NCBI GenBank assembly: GCA_050251575.1
Contig: JBFWMP010000001.1
Location: 16,858 to 80,857 of the forward strand
Direction of reading: 5' to 3'
Source: X23 sp050251575
GTDB taxonomy: Bacteria; Bacillota; Clostridia; SK-Y3
DNA: 64,000 nucleotides
A model generated the notes under the pieces. The model had not been told where the DNA came from. It ran no database searches and was given only the letters and a program-made list of their open reading frames with translations. Position numbers and translations under genes: made by a program. This document shows, piece after piece, positions 9,352 through 18,212 of the stretch; position 1 is the first letter of the stretch; every line of letters starts with the position of its first letter.

Positions 9352-9539
9352 AGCAAGTCAGGGAAGGTTGAGAGTACTGAAAAAATCAAGTGCCGTTGAA
9401 AGCGCCCCAAAATGTCATTCTGAGCGCAGCGAAGAATCTTAGCACTTAAGCAACTTTTAAGATTCTTCATTTCACTTTGTTTCATTCAGAATGACAGGAT
9501 ACGGACTTTTTCAGTACTCTCGGAAGGTTCTTGACTTGC
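9352..9539. repeat. Palindromic MITE-like element, copy 1, with 8-base target duplication
   Basis: The element spans 9370-9521 (152 bases). It has perfect 15-base terminal inverted repeats (GAGAGTACTGAAAAA and its complement). Internal arms read TGTCATTCTGAGCG and TTCAGAATGACA. It is flanked directly by GGAAGGTT at 9362-9369 and again at 9522-9529. Outside these lie TAGCAAGTCA (from 9352) and its complement TGACTTGCTA. The sequence reads as an insertion into the loop of a pre-existing hairpin between two convergent genes. Related copies lie near 24.0, 36.0 and 45.4 kb. Confidence 0.8.
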
Positions 9540-9561
9540 TATCAACTCCTCACTTAATAGT

Positions 9562-10479
9562 CTAATATTGACTCTCTATAGATTTAATCCTATCATATAG
9601 TTCTTTATTTACAGGTGTAGGAACACCATATCTTCTACCTAGTTCCAATATTGTGCCCGAAAATAATTCCACCTCACTGTAACGTCTCGCCTCCACATCC
9701 TGGCGCATTGATGGCTTGCCCTCCGGGCTTAATGTGTCTAATACACTTAACCAATAACTCAAATCCGCCTCAGTTAAATTTATACCTTCTTTCTGAGATA
9801 GAGTTATAACCTCTCTCATAGCTGAAATCATAGTATCTCTCGCTTGTCCTTCTCTTTGAATTTCACCGTAATTACTTTCATATACGGCAACCGTTTGATT
9901 CACACCCACATTAAGCATCAGTTTGCCCCATTGTCTATTATACATATTGGCAACCGCCTCATATGGGATTTCCATCTTTTCAAAAAACTCTGCCAGCATC
10001 TTTACTCTTTGTGACATAATGCCAGGTTCCTTTTCTCCAAAGCAGAGTATCCCCATATGATCGTAAGTTAGTTTATTTCCCACCTTAACCGCATCCATAC
10101 CTTGTGCAACACAATATAATACTTTTTCCATTCCATAAACCTGCCCAATAATGGCTTCACTTGTAATCCCATTCAATGCGGATAAAATAATAGTATGTTC
10201 ACCTATTTGATTCTTTACAGCTTGTATAGCATCTTTTAGCCCATTATATTTAACTGTAAAAATGACCAAGTCTGCTGGTTTGCATAATTCTTCAGGTGTA
10301 ATATAATGAAAGCTGCACCGTTCACCATTACAATAGACGGAGTTATTTTCATACTTTTTTATTCTGTTCTTATCTGCAATAATTCTTAAATTTCCTTCCG
10401 GCATTCTCTTAGATAAATGATTTCCAAATAAGATTCCTAATGCTCCTAATCCGATAATCGATACTGTTCTTATTTCCAT
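9562..10479 (-). CDS. panE: 2-dehydropantoate 2-reductase family (ketopantoate reductase)
   Basis: Family members reduce ketopantoate to pantoate with NADPH in pantothenate/CoA synthesis. From ATG 10479 the protein has 305 residues. It begins with the Rossmann glycine motif SIIGLGALGILFG, and has the ApbA/PanE catalytic lysine region in MYNRQWGKLMLNVGVNQ. An earlier ATG at 10500 lacks a ribosome site; AGAGGA lies 12 bases before 10479. No other pan gene is adjacent, and many paralogues act on other 2-keto acids, so the exact substrate is inferred. Confidence 0.8.
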   Translation of the reverse strand: MEIRTVSIIGLGALGILFGNHLSKRMPEGNLRIIADKNRIKKYENNSVYCNGERCSFHYITPEELCKPADLVIFTVKYNGLKDAIQAVKNQIGEHTIILSALNGITSEAIIGQVYGMEKVLYCVAQGMDAVKVGNKLTYDHMGILCFGEKEPGIMSQRVKMLAEFFEKMEIPYEAVANMYNRQWGKLMLNVGVNQTVAVYESNYGEIQREGQARDTMISAMREVITLSQKEGINLTEADLSYWLSVLDTLSPEGKPSMRQDVEARRYSEVELFSGTILELGRRYGVPTPVNKELYDRIKSIESQY

Positions 10480-10572
10480 AATAGATCCGATTCCTCTCAT
10501 ATTATTAAATGAATTTTATCATGAAGTTATATATTATACAAATAGTTTTCCCATACAGGAACTTGCCCCACC

Positions 10573-10601
10573 TTGACAATAATATGCTCAAATTATATAA
10601 T
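10573..10601 (+). promoter_or_regulatory. Sigma-A promoter of gltX
   Basis: TTGACA (10573-10578) and TATAAT (10596-10601) are spaced by exactly 17 bases. They direct transcription toward gltX, with an expected start near 10608, giving a leader of about 130 bases. Confidence 0.8.
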
Positions 10602-10616
10602 ATCAACGATTTAGTA

Positions 10617-10698
10617 AACAGGATTCTTAGGTTCAAGAAGAACCTTGGTTCTGCTTGAATCTCAGAAGCCGTTATCCAGAGGGTTAACAGGATTCTTA
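10617..10698 (+). promoter_or_regulatory. Structured gltX leader: hairpin flanked by 13-base direct repeats
   Basis: The leader contains an imperfect hairpin centred on AACCTTGGTT, with arms reaching from about 10631 to 10658 (one mismatch) and weaker pairing out to 10670. The 13-base sequence AACAGGATTCTTA occurs on both sides, at 10617-10629 and 10686-10698. No T run follows the stem, and the conserved T-box sequence is absent, so this is neither an ordinary terminator nor a T-box. It may be a relic of the palindrome family seen at 6146-6197. Confidence 0.45.
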
Positions 10699-10738
10699 AT
10701 TATTATTAATTACTAATTAATTTTTGGAGGTTGATTCT

Positions 10739-12199
10739 ATGGTCAATACACAAGTCCGCACCCGCTTCGCTCCCAGTCCTACAGGATATATGCATGTAGG
10801 AAATCTTCGGACTGCTCTATATGCTTATCTTTTAACAAAAAATAAAAATGGAAAATTCATACTTAGAATTGAAGATACAGATCAAGAAAGATATGTAGAC
10901 GGCGCAATAGATGTGATATATAAGACACTTGCCGAAACAGGACTCAAGCATGATGAAGGTCCCGACGTCGGCGGAGATTATGGTCCTTATATACAAAGCG
11001 AAAGAAAGTCTCTTTATAAGGAATATGCAGAAAAGCTCATTGAATTGGGTGGTGCCTATTACTGTTTTTGCGATAAAGAAAGATTGGAGCAATTAAAGCA
11101 TCAAGAAGAATCATCAAAATCACCTTCAAAGTATGACGGATACTGCAGCCGTTTGTCTAAAGAAGAAATTCAACAAAAACTTAAAAGCGGTATTCCTTAT
11201 GTCATTAGGCAGAAAATTTCTGCTGAAGGCGTAACTACCTTCCATGACGAAGTTTTTGGCGCTATCAGTGTGGAAAACAGCACTTTAGATGATAACGTAC
11301 TTCTGAAATCCGATGGCTTGCCTACCTATAACTTCGCCAATGTAATAGATGATCACTTGATGAATATTACCCATATCATCAGAGGAAGTGAATATCTATC
11401 TTCTACTCCAAAATACAACCTTTTATATGAGGCTTTTGGATGGGAAATCCCTGCTTACATTCATGTTCCTCCCGTGATGAAAACTGCCTCTAAAAAGCTT
11501 AGCAAACGTGAAGGCGATGCCTCTTACGAAGATTTTATTGAAAAAGGATATCTCAAACAAGCAGTTATTAATTATATCGCTTTATTGGGTTGGAGTCCTG
11601 GAAATGATAAGGAAATATTCTCTTTAGACGAGTTGGTTGAAGCATTTCATATTGAAGGCATCAATAAGGCTCCTGCCATTTTTGATGTACAGAAACTGGA
11701 ATGGTTAAACGGCGAATATATCAGAATGTTATCTTTGGATGAGTTCCACAGCCTGGTCCTACCGTACTATAAAAAGGCTATAACCAATCCAAATATTGAT
11801 CTATATAAAATAAGCAAGCTTGTACAGGCTAGAACAGTAAAATTTATTGATATTATTGAAATGCTGGATTTTATTGATACGCTTCCTGAATACAGCACAG
11901 AATTATATATACATAAAAAGATGAAAACTACTCCTGAGAATTCGTTAGAGAACTTGAAAGCTGTCCTGCCGATATTTGAGGGCATAAATGATTGGAATGA
12001 GGAAAGTATACATAACGCCACGTTCTCCTTAATCGAAAAGATGGGTGTAAAGAATGGTCAAGTACTATGGCCGATTCGCGTAGCATTATCCGGCAAGCCA
12101 TCTACTCCCGGCGGCGGTATTGAGATTGCTGACTTGCTTGGGAAAGAAGAGAGTATCATAAGAATCAAAAAGGGTATCGAGCTGTTAGAAAAAGGCTAA
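10739..12199 (+). CDS. gltX: Glutamyl-tRNA synthetase
   Basis: Charges tRNA-Glu (and in some bacteria tRNA-Gln) with glutamate. The 486 residues start at ATG 10739, 8 bases after GGAGG; a TTG five codons earlier would overlap that site. The class I signatures are [17 protein letters not shown] (HIGH-type) near residue 10 and KLSKREGD (KMSKS-type) mid-protein. It converges with glnS, and the two share one palindromic terminator. Confidence 0.96.
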   Translation: MVNTQVRTRFAPSPTGYMHVGNLRTALYAYLLTKNKNGKFILRIEDTDQERYVDGAIDVIYKTLAETGLKHDEGPDVGGDYGPYIQSERKSLYKEYAEKLIELGGAYYCFCDKERLEQLKHQEESSKSPSKYDGYCSRLSKEEIQQKLKSGIPYVIRQKISAEGVTTFHDEVFGAISVENSTLDDNVLLKSDGLPTYNFANVIDDHLMNITHIIRGSEYLSSTPKYNLLYEAFGWEIPAYIHVPPVMKTASKKLSKREGDASYEDFIEKGYLKQAVINYIALLGWSPGNDKEIFSLDELVEAFHIEGINKAPAIFDVQKLEWLNGEYIRMLSLDEFHSLVLPYYKKAITNPNIDLYKISKLVQARTVKFIDIIEMLDFIDTLPEYSTELYIHKKMKTTPENSLENLKAVLPIFEGINDWNEESIHNATFSLIEKMGVKNGQVLWPIRVALSGKPSTPGGGIEIADLLGKEESIIRIKKGIELLEKG

Positions 12200-12240
12200 T
12201 GATAAAAATGGGGCGCTAAAGCGCCCCATTTTTATCATTA
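12197..12240. terminator. Bidirectional terminator containing the stops of gltX and glnS
   Basis: A perfect inverted repeat of 20-base arms with a TAAA loop. The stem GGGGCGC/GCGCCCC is flanked by A5 and T5 runs, so it works on both strands. The gltX TAA (12197-12199) and the glnS TAA (12238-12240) are the outermost bases of the palindrome. Confidence 0.92.
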
Positions 12241-13941
12241 TTCCGGTTTGTATGAACTTTTCATTGATACAATTCTGTTAAACACTAATTTATCTGCATT
12301 ACTGTGTTTAGAATCTACACAGTAATATCCATTTCTCAAAAATTGAAACTGCTCGCCGGCAGCAGCTTGTTCTAAGGCAGGCTCCACAAAGCCTTCCAAA
12401 ACCTCCAGTGAATTCGGATTCAAATTCATCCCATCCATAAGGGTTGCATCCGCCTCTGCAGCTTGCTCTTCTTCGAGAAAAAGATGCTCATATAACCTAA
12501 ATTCCGCCTTCACGGCATGCGCAGCAGAAACCCAATGTATTGTACCCTTTACCTTCCTACCGGTGAATCCGCTTCCGCTTCGTGTCTCCGGATCATAAGT
12601 ACAACGCAGCTCTATCACTTCTCCTGTTTCTTCATCCTTTATTACTTCTTCACATCTTATAAAATAAGCATTCATTAATCTCACTTCATTGCCGGGGAAC
12701 AGACGGAAAAACTTCTTAGGAGGGTTCTCCATAAAATCTTCCTGTTCAATATAAATCTCCCTGGAAAATGGCATCTTTCTGGTTCCCATTTCAGGATTTT
12801 CTTGATTATTTTCAGCATTCATATATTCAACCTGATCTTTAGGATAATTGGTAATTACAATTTTCAAAGGATTTACAATCGCCATCATACGGGACTGTTT
12901 CAATTTCAAATCTTCTCTGATACAGTATTCTAATAATTGAATATCCACGGTACTGATTCTTTTTGCTATTCCAATCTTATCACAAAAGTCTTTAATCGCT
13001 TCAGGTGTATATCCTCTCCGTCTTAGGCCGGATATAGTCGGCATCCTCGGATCATCCCATCCATCCACATATTGCTCTTCAACAAGCTTCCTGAGTTTTC
13101 TCTTGCTCATCACAGTATTGGTAAGCTCCAACCTGGCAAATTCAATTTGCTTGGGTGGATTTTTATATTCCAATTCTATAAGTACCCAATCATATAATGG
13201 GCGATGATCCTCAAACTCCAGGGTACATATGGAATGAGTAATATTCTCTATTGCATCCGATATAGGATGCGCATAATCATACATGGGATAAATACACCAA
13301 GTGTTGCCGGTTCTGTGGTGGTTTGCACGAGTAATCCGATAGATAACCGGATCTCTCATATTCATATTAGGGGAAGTCATATCAATTTTCGCTCTCAGCA
13401 CACGGGCACCATCCTCAAATTCCCCTTCCCGCATTCTTTTAAACAAGTCGAGGTTTTCATCTACAGAGCGGCTGCGGTATGGACTTTCCTTCCCTGGTTC
13501 AGTCAGTGTTCCACGGTACTGCCGGGTTTCTTCTGCTGTCAAATCACAAACATACGCTTTTCCTTTTTTAATCAGCTTAACAGCACAATCGTACAACTGC
13601 TCAAAATAATCTGAAGCATAAAACATACGATCTTCCCAATCAAATCCTAACCACTGAACATCTTGCTTAATAGATTCAATATACTCTACATCTTCTTTAA
13701 CAGGATTTGTATCATCAAACCTTAAATTACAAAGACCATTATATTTTCTTGCAGTCCCAAAGTTAAGGCAAATTGATTTGGCATGTCCAATATGGAGATA
13801 TCCGTTAGGCTCCGGTGGAAACCTTGTATGAACATTACTATAAACACCTTCTTCCAAGTCCTTGTCAATTATATTATGAATGAAATTAGCGCCTATATTA
13901 GAACTATTTAATTCATTATCCATATTTTCATTGTCAGTCAT
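12238..13941 (-). CDS. glnS: Glutaminyl-tRNA synthetase
   Basis: Charges tRNA-Gln directly with glutamine. The 567 residues contain [17 protein letters not shown] (HIGH at 50-53), the GlnRS-type [10 protein letters not shown] in place of KMSKS, and the following [16 protein letters not shown], which is characteristic of GlnRS rather than GluRS. The C-terminal beta-barrels (anticodon binding) are intact. The ATG follows AAGGAG. GlnRS is patchy in Firmicutes, where most species amidate Glu-tRNA-Gln; here it coexists with gltX in a tail-to-tail pair. Confidence 0.95.
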   Translation of the reverse strand: MTDNENMDNELNSSNIGANFIHNIIDKDLEEGVYSNVHTRFPPEPNGYLHIGHAKSICLNFGTARKYNGLCNLRFDDTNPVKEDVEYIESIKQDVQWLGFDWEDRMFYASDYFEQLYDCAVKLIKKGKAYVCDLTAEETRQYRGTLTEPGKESPYRSRSVDENLDLFKRMREGEFEDGARVLRAKIDMTSPNMNMRDPVIYRITRANHHRTGNTWCIYPMYDYAHPISDAIENITHSICTLEFEDHRPLYDWVLIELEYKNPPKQIEFARLELTNTVMSKRKLRKLVEEQYVDGWDDPRMPTISGLRRRGYTPEAIKDFCDKIGIAKRISTVDIQLLEYCIREDLKLKQSRMMAIVNPLKIVITNYPKDQVEYMNAENNQENPEMGTRKMPFSREIYIEQEDFMENPPKKFFRLFPGNEVRLMNAYFIRCEEVIKDEETGEVIELRCTYDPETRSGSGFTGRKVKGTIHWVSAAHAVKAEFRLYEHLFLEEEQAAEADATLMDGMNLNPNSLEVLEGFVEPALEQAAAGEQFQFLRNGYYCVDSKHSNADKLVFNRIVSMKSSYKPE

Positions 13942-14027
13942 TTAACATTACTCCTTATCGTTTTTTGCTTGTAAATCATTATATAGTGCAGCATCACAAA
14001 TTTCAAGCCTTTTAAGTATTATAACTA

Positions 14028-14516
14028 TTAATATCCGCCTTGACCTGTGAGCGAATCATCATTGTCAATCCACTCTTGCACCTCTGTTACCCTGAACAAT
14101 TCTTTAGTATCTCTTATAACCACTTTTTCAATTCCTGCATTAATAATCAACCTCTTGCACATTGCGCATGAATTTGCATTCTGAACAAACTCACCTGTTT
14201 TTTTATCCACTCCAACAAGATATAATGTCGCACCAAGCATATCTTTTCTTGAGGCACTCATAATACTATTTGCCTCCGAATGAACAGAACGACACAACTC
14301 ATACCGCTCGCCTCGTGGCACATTTAGTTGCTCTCTCATGCAAAAGCCAAGATCACTGCAATTTTTTCTTCCCCTAGGCGCTCCGGTGTATCCTGTCGAT
14401 ATAATCTCATCATTTTTTACAATAATGGCACCATAATTTCTCCGCAAACAGGTCCCTCTTTCCAATACGGTTTCCGCAATATCAAGATAATAATTATGTT
14501 TGTCTCTTCTTTCCAT
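14028..14516 (-). CDS. dCMP/cytidine deaminase family (ComEB-like)
   Basis: A zinc deaminase of 162 residues that converts dCMP to dUMP for dTTP synthesis. Zinc and catalytic residues are visible: His79 and Glu81 (HSEANSI) and Cys117 and Cys120 (SCAMCKR). The ATG at 14516 lies 9 bases after GGAGG; the upstream GTG falls inside that site. In many Clostridia this gene follows upp directly. Here about 6.3 kb of catabolic genes lie between them. Confidence 0.9.
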   Translation of the reverse strand: MERRDKHNYYLDIAETVLERGTCLRRNYGAIIVKNDEIISTGYTGAPRGRKNCSDLGFCMREQLNVPRGERYELCRSVHSEANSIMSASRKDMLGATLYLVGVDKKTGEFVQNANSCAMCKRLIINAGIEKVVIRDTKELFRVTEVQEWIDNDDSLTGQGGY

Positions 14517-14600
14517 AATTCCTGCCTCCACATTCTTATCTATTGTTAAATAATTATATCATAAGTGCTGTCATTTTAAATTTATTTTTACCAAAAACAG

Positions 14601-14640
14601 CAATAAAAATGGCACTGCAAGTGCAGCACCATTCTTATTG
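14601..14640 (-). terminator. Terminator after gntP-type permease gene
   Basis: An 18-base imperfect stem (three mismatches or wobbles) with loop AAGT, followed on the minus strand by a T-rich stretch (CTGTTTTTGG). It lies 19 bases after the permease stop codon. Confidence 0.7.
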
Positions 14641-14659
14641 TTTGTATAAGCTGTGTCTA

Positions 14660-16042
14660 CTATAGTCCCGGTAAAATTCCCACAAACATATTTAATATCA
14701 ATACAACGGCAAATCCTGTAACCCCGGCAATTGTTCCGCCTACCGTCCAACACTTCATTGTATCCTTGATTCCAAAGTTTGCAAATCTACTTACAACCCA
14801 GAAACCAGAATCATTAGGCAGTGAGATTCCTACACCACCACAGCATATTGCAAGTCCTACTAAGATAGGAGAAGCACCCATCTGTGCAGCAACAGGCGCC
14901 AATATAGCAGATGTAGTTACCAAAGCAACTGTAGTGGAACCCTGTGCAGCTCTCAGCACCTGACTTAATATAAAAGCCAAAACGATTACTGAAACATTCC
15001 ATCCACTTAAAGTATCTACAATATATTTACCTATTCCTGTAGCATTGATAACATTCCCTAGTGCTCCGCCTGCTCCTGTAATAAGGAATATCATTCCTGC
15101 AGATTTTCCTGCATCTACCATGATTTCTTCCAACGGTTTCTTGAAATATTTCTTCAGCAGCAAAACTGCTACGATTACGCCTATCAAAAGTGCGATGTTT
15201 TTATCCCCTAGAAATGTAAAAATAGGCATAGATGCTGAATCCTTAGGAAGCACCATAGACATTACTGTTCCCATCAGTATCAAAACGATTGGGAATAAGA
15301 GTACAAAAATCGCAAGAGAGCCTGATGGCTTGTTTTGGTTACCAGTATTCTCTTTGTATTCAGATGCGGTTTCTTCTAGTGATGCTGCCGCTTGTTCTGC
15401 TGCATCACTAATCAAAGCATCGGTCTTGCCTTTCCCTAAATACATACCATAGATCCAACCACCCAATAATGATGCCGGCAAAGCAACAATCAGTGAATAT
15501 AGTAAAAAGAACCCCATATTTGCAGACATGTTTCCTGCTACGGCCACTGGGCCTGGAGTAGGTATAACCAATGAATGGGTCACTATTAACCCAACTGCCA
15601 AAGATGTGGCATAAGTAATAAGAGGTGTCTTTGTCTTTTTCGCTAACTGCTTTGCTAGCGAAATCAAGATAACAAAGGCAGCATCAAAAAAAACCGGAAT
15701 AGAAATAAGGGCACCAGTAAGATTCATCGCAAGAGGAGAGTTCTTTATCCCTACCGCCTTAACCATCTTATTTGCGATTTGCTCAGTTCCACTAGCCTCA
15801 GATAATATTTGTCCTAAAACAATACCTAATCCGATAATAATTCCGATTCCTTTTAGAGTATTACCGAAGCCGGTAGCCGCGGTATTAGGTATTTCCCCAA
15901 TAGGCATCCTAGCTAATAAACCGATAAAGATGGCCGCCATAAGTAATACAAGAAATGGATTGATGCGAAACTTAATGATGGATACTAATACAAAAGCTAT
16001 TCCAACCAAGAAGATGACCAACAACATAGGACCTGTAACCAT
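14660..16042 (-). CDS. GntP-family gluconate/hydroxyacid permease
   Basis: 460 residues with about 12-14 hydrophobic segments, matching the GntP family of proton-coupled gluconate or hydroxyacid importers. Segments such as ALIGVIVAVLLLKKYFKKP and PILVGLAICCGGVGISLPND, with the SLPNDSGFWVVSRF signature near the C-terminus, are typical. It is the last gene of the catabolic island and has its own consensus promoter 120 bases upstream. Since GntP carriers import acids, the pathway substrate is probably a sugar acid or a related hydroxyacid. Confidence 0.9.
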   Translation of the reverse strand: MVTGPMLLVIFLVGIAFVLVSIIKFRINPFLVLLMAAIFIGLLARMPIGEIPNTAATGFGNTLKGIGIIIGLGIVLGQILSEASGTEQIANKMVKAVGIKNSPLAMNLTGALISIPVFFDAAFVILISLAKQLAKKTKTPLITYATSLAVGLIVTHSLVIPTPGPVAVAGNMSANMGFFLLYSLIVALPASLLGGWIYGMYLGKGKTDALISDAAEQAAASLEETASEYKENTGNQNKPSGSLAIFVLLFPIVLILMGTVMSMVLPKDSASMPIFTFLGDKNIALLIGVIVAVLLLKKYFKKPLEEIMVDAGKSAGMIFLITGAGGALGNVINATGIGKYIVDTLSGWNVSVIVLAFILSQVLRAAQGSTTVALVTTSAILAPVAAQMGASPILVGLAICCGGVGISLPNDSGFWVVSRFANFGIKDTMKCWTVGGTIAGVTGFAVVLILNMFVGILPGL

Positions 16043-16144
16043 TGAAATCCCTCCATTTTAAATTATTTAGTGGCCTTGCTAAGAAAGTGACTAGTATGCG
16101 CCCCCTCTCAATTAGTAGTTTTATTTTTACTATTCCTATATACC

Positions 16145-16191
16145 AGTAGTGTTTCTGCTACTATTATATAAATATAGTATAATAAAGTCAA
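16145..16191 (-). promoter_or_regulatory. Promoter and putative RpiR operator upstream of gntP-type gene
   Basis: On the minus strand TTGACT (16186-16191) and TATAAT (16163-16168) are exactly 17 bases apart. Directly after the -10 lies an imperfect palindrome AGTAG-N8-CTACT (16145-16162). A further TAGTA...CTACT pair lies at 16108-16128. AGTAG-type half-sites recur after the -10 box of the kinase gene, so one regulator could control both promoters. Confidence 0.65.
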
Positions 16192-16225
16192 TATAAAATA
16201 TCCAAACAATCCTGCTTAACCATTG

Positions 16226-17080
16226 TTATATTTGTGACATTTTCACAAAGAACAGTAACATGTATCTTTTAACTACTGTTTTAATATACTCAATTTCCTT
16301 TAAAGAAAGTACTGAGAGATGGCTGCTTTTTTCTCCATTCAGCAGCTCTTTAATTTTTTCTACAGTATATACAGATATCTCTGTATTGACATTAATTTTA
16401 CAGATGCCATTCTTTATACATTCCTTAATAACAGCTTCCGGGGTGCCTGATCCTCCATGTAATACCAATGGCAACTCAATTCTGGAAGCAATTTGCTTTA
16501 ATACCTCTATATTTATCTTTGGTTCACCCTTATACATTCCATGAACCGTACCTATGGATACTGCCAAAGCATCAATACCTGTAGCTTTTACAAATTCTTC
16601 TGCCTGTGCTGCATTCGTATAAATCTCTTGTTCGTGTCCGCTTCCTTCATTTGAGCCTTCTCCTCCTGCTAAACAACCAAGTTCTGCTTCTACCGATACA
16701 CCTGTGGCATGAGCAACTTCTACTATCTTCTTAGTATTGTTCAGATTTTCTCGGAAGCTTAAAGCAGATCCATCATACATGACAGAAGTAAAGCCTGCTC
16801 TAATTGCCTTAAAAATATTCTCCAATGACTTGCAATGGTCAAGATGCAGAACTATTGGAATATCTGTATCTTCCGTCAAGGACCTTACAATGGCATACAC
16901 CGTGGCAAAATCCATATTTTTTAGATATTGCTCTCCAAAGGCAATAATTGCAGGTATTCTAGATTCTTTTGCAGATTCTATAACTCCTTTTATTGTTTCA
17001 TAATTATATATATTAAATGAACCTACCGCATAGTTTTGCTTTTTTGCATCCTCTAATACAGATGCTAAGTTCACTATCAT
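16226..17080 (-). CDS. Class II (zinc) ketose-bisphosphate aldolase
   Basis: 284 residues from ATG 17080, overlapping the stop of the dehydrogenase gene as ATGA; an earlier start would extend into that gene. Asp81 and His82 in VLHLDH, and the later GTVHGMYKGEP and LVLHGGSG, give the zinc and phosphate sites of the Fba/GatY/KbaY family. Because a dedicated glycolytic fba lies at 37.3 kb, this copy probably cleaves another phosphorylated ketose in the island's pathway. The C-terminal tail (SSHLSVLSLKEIEYI...) is typical of GatY-like members. Confidence 0.85.
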   Translation of the reverse strand: MIVNLASVLEDAKKQNYAVGSFNIYNYETIKGVIESAKESRIPAIIAFGEQYLKNMDFATVYAIVRSLTEDTDIPIVLHLDHCKSLENIFKAIRAGFTSVMYDGSALSFRENLNNTKKIVEVAHATGVSVEAELGCLAGGEGSNEGSGHEQEIYTNAAQAEEFVKATGIDALAVSIGTVHGMYKGEPKINIEVLKQIASRIELPLVLHGGSGTPEAVIKECIKNGICKINVNTEISVYTVEKIKELLNGEKSSHLSVLSLKEIEYIKTVVKRYMLLFFVKMSQI

Positions 17081-18174
17081 CTTCTTACACCTTCCAACCA
17101 TTTTCTAAACTCTTCCATTTCAAGAACTTCAGGATTTATAATAAATCTAGGGTTTTCATTCTTAAACAGCCTCAAGATATCTTCCATTAGAAGAATAGGC
17201 GAATTGGACAAAGCATCGGAAGTTGTTCCCGCAATATGCGTGGTGAGCGTAACATTATCCAGCTGTAAAAACTCACTATCTTCCGGGATAGGCTCAGTAG
17301 TAAATACATCCAACGCTGCACCTGCTATCTTCCTGTTTTTTAATGCATTAATTAATGCTTGCTGGTCTATAAGACCTGCTCTGCCGGTATTTATAACATA
17401 GGCTGTAGGCTTCATCAGAGAAAACTCTTTTTCTCCTGCCATATTTTTATTTTCTTCAGTCAAACGTGCATGGAAAGAAATAAAATCACTCTCTTTAAAA
17501 AGTGTCTCTTTATCAACAAGCGTGTAGCCCGCCTGATTTACAGCTTCTTCTTTCACATAAGGGTCATAAACTAATATGTTCACCTTGAAACCAGATAACT
17601 TTTGAGCTACTAATCTTCCAATATACCCAAACCCTACAATCCCAATAGTTCTCCCTTTTAACTCCGGAATAGAATCACCATTAGAGAAGACCTTTCTCCA
17701 AGAACCACTTTTTATTGCATAATGAGCTCTGGCAATATTTCTGCATTCTGCTAGCATCATCCCTACCGCAAAGTCGGAAACAGCTTCTGCATTTCTTCCT
17801 TGAATATTAAAGACCAATATGCCCCGTTTTGTAGCTTCCGATACATTGACATTTTCAAGTCCGGCTCTGGAAACGCCTACAATATGCAAATTAGGCATAT
17901 ACTTAAAGGTTTTACTTGATACCGGAACAAAAAGTCCTAAAAGCATTGCGGCATCATATCCCTGTTCCTGAATCAGCGGAGAAACCACCTCAATCTCAGG
18001 ACCCGATTTTTCAACTTCTAACCTTCTATATTGAAGCTTCTCCCAGTTATCCTCCCAGTCTCCTACAACGATATCTTCCCCATATTCCGCCAGACACTTC
18101 TTCCAAGCTCCTTCAAAGCTTTTTCCGGGAATCATTGCATCTCCCATTAATATCGTTTTTACTTTCTGTGACAT
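17077..18174 (-). CDS. D-isomer-specific 2-hydroxyacid dehydrogenase
   Basis: 365 residues from ATG 18174 (8 bases after GGGAGG). The NAD-binding motif is TIGIVGFGYIGRLVAQKL. The catalytic Arg is in NTGRAGLID, the acidic partner in ALDVFTTEP and the His in TTHIAGTTSD. It belongs to the SerA/hydroxypyruvate-reductase superfamily and would interconvert a 2-hydroxyacid and a 2-ketoacid with NAD(H). It has no C-terminal ACT domain, so it is not a standard serine-pathway SerA. It is translationally coupled to the aldolase and 32 bases after the kinase gene. Confidence 0.87.
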   Translation of the reverse strand: MSQKVKTILMGDAMIPGKSFEGAWKKCLAEYGEDIVVGDWEDNWEKLQYRRLEVEKSGPEIEVVSPLIQEQGYDAAMLLGLFVPVSSKTFKYMPNLHIVGVSRAGLENVNVSEATKRGILVFNIQGRNAEAVSDFAVGMMLAECRNIARAHYAIKSGSWRKVFSNGDSIPELKGRTIGIVGFGYIGRLVAQKLSGFKVNILVYDPYVKEEAVNQAGYTLVDKETLFKESDFISFHARLTEENKNMAGEKEFSLMKPTAYVINTGRAGLIDQQALINALKNRKIAGAALDVFTTEPIPEDSEFLQLDNVTLTTHIAGTTSDALSNSPILLMEDILRLFKNENPRFIINPEVLEMEEFRKWLEGVRR

Positions 18175-18212
18175 ATACATTACCTCCCAAAATATAAGTT
18201 AATTATCATTAA

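Noticed and set aside
10600..10738. T-box riboswitch before gltX
   Set aside because: The conserved T-box sequence and a terminator are missing.
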